Assembly (NCBI RefSeq): GCF_012396615.1
Contig: NZ_JAAXPV010000001.1
Coordinates: forward strand, 186,001 to 250,000
Direction: 5' to 3'
Source of the DNA: Rothia terrae
GTDB lineage: Bacteria > Actinomycetota > Actinomycetes > Actinomycetales > Micrococcaceae
Length of the DNA stretch: 64,000 nucleotides
Part shown: piece by piece, positions 61,198 through 64,000 of the stretch
Position numbering within the stretch: position 1 is the stretch's first letter
Layout: each line of letters begins with the position of its first letter
Notes under the pieces: model-generated
Told to the model about the DNA's origin: nothing
Databases searched by the model: none
What the model saw: only the letters and a program-made list of their open reading frames with translations
Translations under genes and position numbers: made by a program

Positions 61198-63105
61198 TTA
61201 TGCACGCGCACGGCGACGGAATTCGCGAACGCGCTCGTTAGCGTCCAGGATAACCTTGCGGATGCGGATAGCCTCGGGAGTAACCTCAACGCACTCGTCT
61301 TCGCGAGCGAATTCCAGTGACTCTTCCAAGGTCAGCTTGCGCGGAGGGGTCAAGTTTTCGAAGTTATCTGCAGATGCTGAACGCATGTTGGTCAGCTTCT
61401 TTTCCTTGGTGATGTTAACTTCCATGTCATCTGCACGGGAGTTTTCGCCAACAATCATGCCTTCGTAAACCTCTGAGGTGGGTTCAACGAAGAATGAGCC
61501 GCGCTCCTGCAGGTTAATCATTGCGTACGGGGTTACAACGCCGGCACGGTCTGCAACCATTGAGCCGTTGGTGCGGTACTCGATGTCGCCTGCCCAGGGC
61601 TCGTAACCAATTGCGTAGGAAGATGAGATACCTGCACCGCGGGTTTCGGTGAGGAACTGGGTGCGGAAGCCAATCAGGCCACGTGCGGGAACGTTGAATT
61701 CCATGCGAACCCAGCCGGTGCCGTTGTTGGACATGTTGTCCATACGGCCCTTACGAGCAGCCATCAGCTGAGTAACAGCACCCAAGTATTCTTCGGGAAC
61801 GTCAATGATCATGTGCTCCATGGGCTCATGAACCTTGCCGTCAATAGTCTTGGTAACAACCTGAGGCTTACCAACAGTCAGTTCGAAGCCCTCACGACGC
61901 ATCTGCTCCACCAGAATTGCAAGAGCAAGCTCGCCGCGTCCCTGAACTTCCCATGCGTCAGGACGCTGGGTGGGAAGAACCTTGATGGAGACGTTACCGA
62001 TGAGCTCCTTGTCCAAGCGATCCTTCACTTGGCGAGCGGTCACCTTAGCGCCCTTGACCTTACCAGCCAAAGGTGAGGTGTTGATACCGACGGTCATGGA
62101 GATCGCCGGGTCATCAACGGTAATCAGCGGCAGTGGCTTGGGGGTTTCAGGGTCGGTCAAGGTTTCACCGATGGTGATGTCTTCGATACCTGCAACCGCC
62201 ACGATTTCACCGGGGCCAGCTGATTCAGCGGGAACACGCTCAAGCGCCTTGGTAGCCAGAAGCTCTGAGATACGAACGTTCTTGGTTTCGCCGTCCTGGC
62301 GTACCCATGCAACGGTCTGGCCCTTCTTCAGGGTGCCGTTGAAGATACGGAGCAGTGCCAAACGACCCAAGAAGGGTGATGAGTCAAGGTTGGTCACGTG
62401 CGCCTGCAGAACCTCATCGGGGTTGTAAGTAGGTGCAGGAACGCGTTCGATGATGGTCTTGAACAGCGGCTCAAGATCATCGTTATCGGGCAGTGAGCCG
62501 TCAGCAGGCTGGTTCAAGGACGCGGCGCCTGCCTTACCGGATGCGAAAACGATCGGCACATCAAGCAGTGATTCTTCGTCCAGATCGGGTACTTCTTCAG
62601 CCAAATCAGATGCCAGGCCGAGCAGAAGGTCCATGGTCTCGCCGATGACTTCGTCAATACGAGCGTCGGGGCGGTCAACCTTGTTAACCACAACAATAAC
62701 GGGAAGCTTTGCAGCAAGTGCCTTACGCAGTACAAAGCGGGTCTGGGGCAGGGGACCTTCTGACGCGTCCACCAGCAAAACAACACCGTCAACCATGGAC
62801 AGACCGCGCTCAACCTCGCCACCGAAGTCGGCGTGGCCGGGGGTGTCAATGACGTTGATGGTGATCTTTTCACCGTTTGAGCTGGGGCCATCGTAGAACA
62901 CGGTGGTGTTCTTCGCGAGGATGGTAATGCCCTTTTCTTTTTCAAGGTCGCCGGAGTCCATGACGCGGTCTTCAACATCCGCGTGTGCACTAAATGCGTT
63001 GGTCTGCTTGAGCATCGCGTCAACGATGGTGGTCTTACCGTGGTCAACGTGAGCAACGATTGCCACATTGCGTAGATCGCTACGTGAAGCGGTGTTTTCA
63101 GACAT
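61198..63105 (-). CDS. typA: Translational GTPase TypA/BipA
   Basis: A 635-aa ribosome-binding GTPase involved in ribosome assembly and growth under stress or cold. G1 is [10 protein letters not shown]3 [21 protein letters not shown]4 [11 protein letters not shown] and G5 FASGKAG. Domain II and the C-terminal EF-G-like domains follow, with the family segment [20 protein letters not shown]. The length is normal. ATG 63105 is preceded by GCGAGATC. Confidence 0.96.
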   Translation of the reverse strand: MSENTASRSDLRNVAIVAHVDHGKTTIVDAMLKQTNAFSAHADVEDRVMDSGDLEKEKGITILAKNTTVFYDGPSSNGEKITINVIDTPGHADFGGEVERGLSMVDGVVLLVDASEGPLPQTRFVLRKALAAKLPVIVVVNKVDRPDARIDEVIGETMDLLLGLASDLAEEVPDLDEESLLDVPIVFASGKAGAASLNQPADGSLPDNDDLEPLFKTIIERVPAPTYNPDEVLQAHVTNLDSSPFLGRLALLRIFNGTLKKGQTVAWVRQDGETKNVRISELLATKALERVPAESAGPGEIVAVAGIEDITIGETLTDPETPKPLPLITVDDPAISMTVGINTSPLAGKVKGAKVTARQVKDRLDKELIGNVSIKVLPTQRPDAWEVQGRGELALAILVEQMRREGFELTVGKPQVVTKTIDGKVHEPMEHMIIDVPEEYLGAVTQLMAARKGRMDNMSNNGTGWVRMEFNVPARGLIGFRTQFLTETRGAGISSSYAIGYEPWAGDIEYRTNGSMVADRAGVVTPYAMINLQERGSFFVEPTSEVYEGMIVGENSRADDMEVNITKEKKLTNMRSASADNFENLTPPRKLTLEESLEFAREDECVEVTPEAIRIRKVILDANERVREFRRRARA

Positions 63106-63302
63106 GCGTTATGATCTCGCTTAATCTAGGGAATAGAAATGCTCGTGTGCGCTATAACAAGTTTTTAGGCGCGCAACAGCACGGGCTTTAGGTACATCAT
63201 ACCTACTGAATGCCCCTAAAAGCTTGTCTATTGCACCACACCCCATATCTGTGGTGCGCTCGACACCTCTAAAACGTCCAGGCACATTCGCTTTTTAAAG
63301 CA

Positions 63303-63337
63303 CTATCGCGCCCGCACACAGTGTGCGAGCGCGATAG
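63303..63337 (-). terminator. Terminator hairpin after the BCCT transporter gene
   Basis: CTATCGCGC and GCGCGATAG, with inner GCACAC/GTGTGC, form a two-part stem 36 bp after the transporter stop. The rest of the 267-bp gap to typA shows no gene. Confidence 0.7.
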
Positions 63338-63372
63338 AAAGTCACTCACTCTTTAGAGCCTGGTAGAAGTCT

Positions 63373-64000
63373 CTACTTCTTCCAAGGCGCTGAAGTACCG
63401 GGCTTTTTAGCTGCACGGTCAGCTTCAACTTCTTCTTGAGTGAGAGAACGCTGTGCCTGGGTATCAGTCATCTGCTCAATGGCTACACTGTGCAGGTTGA
63501 CCTGGTTGACCACGCGATCCACACGAGAATCAACGTCTGATACCGCAGCTTCAACGCGTTCTTCAACCATTTCAGCAACAGCCTCATCAACCGCTGCCTC
63601 AACACGAGCGTCCACTACCGATAAAACCGACGACTTGACCTCGGTTGCCACCATCTCATCAATGTTGTCAGAGACGCGGCTGTGAACAGCTCGCTCGATT
63701 TCCTGACGAGCCTGACGACGCTGACCGCGCACAATGAGCTGGTGCTCGTGGCGCAGGGTCTTGGTCAAGGATGCGCACATCAGCAAGATGACGACGGAGA
63801 ACGGCAGTGCGGTAAGAATAGCGACGGTCTGGATGGTGGTCAGCGATTCTGCGCCACCGGCAAGAAGCAGAGCAACGGATGCTGCGCCTGCAACCAGCGT
63901 CCAGAACACGCGAATCCAGGTCTTAGGCTCGGGTGAACCGTGAGTGGAAATCATACCCAGAACCAGAGCACCTGAGTCTGCTGAGGTCACGAAGAAGATG
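63373..64000 (-). CDS. BCCT family transporter (C-terminal part)
   Basis: The 3' end of a betaine/carnitine/choline transporter gene; the frame is open to the last base (I-F-F-V-T-S-A-D-S), so the start lies beyond the window. VTSADSGALVLGMISTHG and the following helices (WIRVFWTLVAGAASVALLLA; TVAILTALPFSVVILLMC) are the last transmembrane segments of this family. A cytoplasmic tail of about 120 residues follows, with heptad-like repeats (DARVEAAVDEAV; EERVEAAVSDV) predicted to form a coiled coil. Such transporters import compatible solutes under osmotic stress, and in BetP the C-terminal tail senses osmolarity. Confidence 0.92.
   Translation of the reverse strand, partial: IFFVTSADSGALVLGMISTHGSPEPKTWIRVFWTLVAGAASVALLLAGGAESLTTIQTVAILTALPFSVVILLMCASLTKTLRHEHQLIVRGQRRQARQEIERAVHSRVSDNIDEMVATEVKSSVLSVVDARVEAAVDEAVAEMVEERVEAAVSDVDSRVDRVVNQVNLHSVAIEQMTDTQAQRSLTQEEVEADRAAKKPGTSAPWKK

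Overview
The window reads as ordinary chromosomal DNA of an actinobacterium of the family Micrococcaceae, most like Rothia. This is an inference from gene content, gene order and a moderate G+C content judged by eye; no database search was possible. Markers that fit are mycothiol synthesis (mshB), the AdnAB double-strand-break resection machine, UvrD2, a corynebacterial-type gluABCD glutamate transporter, the coproporphyrin-dependent heme pathway (HemY/CgoX, HemQ/ChdC, HemH/CpfC) and many apparently leaderless promoters. I see no prophage, insertion sequence, integron or CRISPR array.

Layout. 1-2.2 kb: the end of an iron-sulfur serine dehydratase gene, a YheO/DauR-type regulator and an initiator tRNA. 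2.4-24.4 kb: a block whose order resembles Mycobacterium tuberculosis Rv3193c-Rv3202c (UPF0182 membrane protein, PDZ/Lon-like protease, DUF2342 protein, DUF45 metallopeptidase, uvrD2, nudC, a phosphotransferase-fold protein, adnB, adnA). It is followed by a small Gly/Gln-rich protein, a DEDDh exonuclease, a ThrE-type exporter and an SRPBCC protein. 24.5-35.5 kb: a nine-gene heme cluster. hemE-hemY-hemQ-hemH-hemC-hemD-hemB-hemL run leftward and hemA runs rightward from a 610-bp divergent intergenic region; together they cover every step from glutamyl-tRNA to heme b. 35.5-42 kb: TetR regulator, DUF3107 protein, DEAD-box helicase (rhlE-like), an apparently orphan DNA methyltransferase, a PHP phosphoesterase and an Xaa-Pro aminopeptidase. 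42-47.6 kb: general-stress (YflT-type) protein, MgtE_N/CBS protein, DUF1003 protein, Mrp, TatB and an O-methyltransferase. 47.7-49.4 kb: a PIG-V-like mannosyltransferase coupled to a small DivIVA-domain membrane protein. 49.6-52.9 kb: gluABCD. 52.9-59.6 kb: lysine/diaminopimelate genes dapE, dapD and dapC interleaved with galE, gltA and a seven-iron ferredoxin gene. 59.7-64 kb: a four-helix membrane protein, mshB, typA and the 3' end of a BCCT transporter gene.

How the parts work together. AdnA/AdnB, UvrD2 and perhaps the DEDDh nuclease handle DNA repair. The heme genes form one near-continuous operon with repeated 4-nt ATGA overlaps, divergent from hemA, the first committed step. dapD-dapC-dapE supply the succinylase route to diaminopimelate and lysine, and gluABCD imports glutamate, the precursor and amino donor for several of these routes.

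The least explained features are two copies of a structured, apparently covarying intergenic element (8448-8546 and 33853-33928). They share single-stranded motifs but have different stems that still pair, and I could not match them to an RNA family I know. The rest is core-genome material with some notable residue losses: the zinc ribbon of NudC, a metal-binding Asp of the phosphotransferase-fold protein, and the motif II Glu and one Fe-S-type Cys of AdnA.
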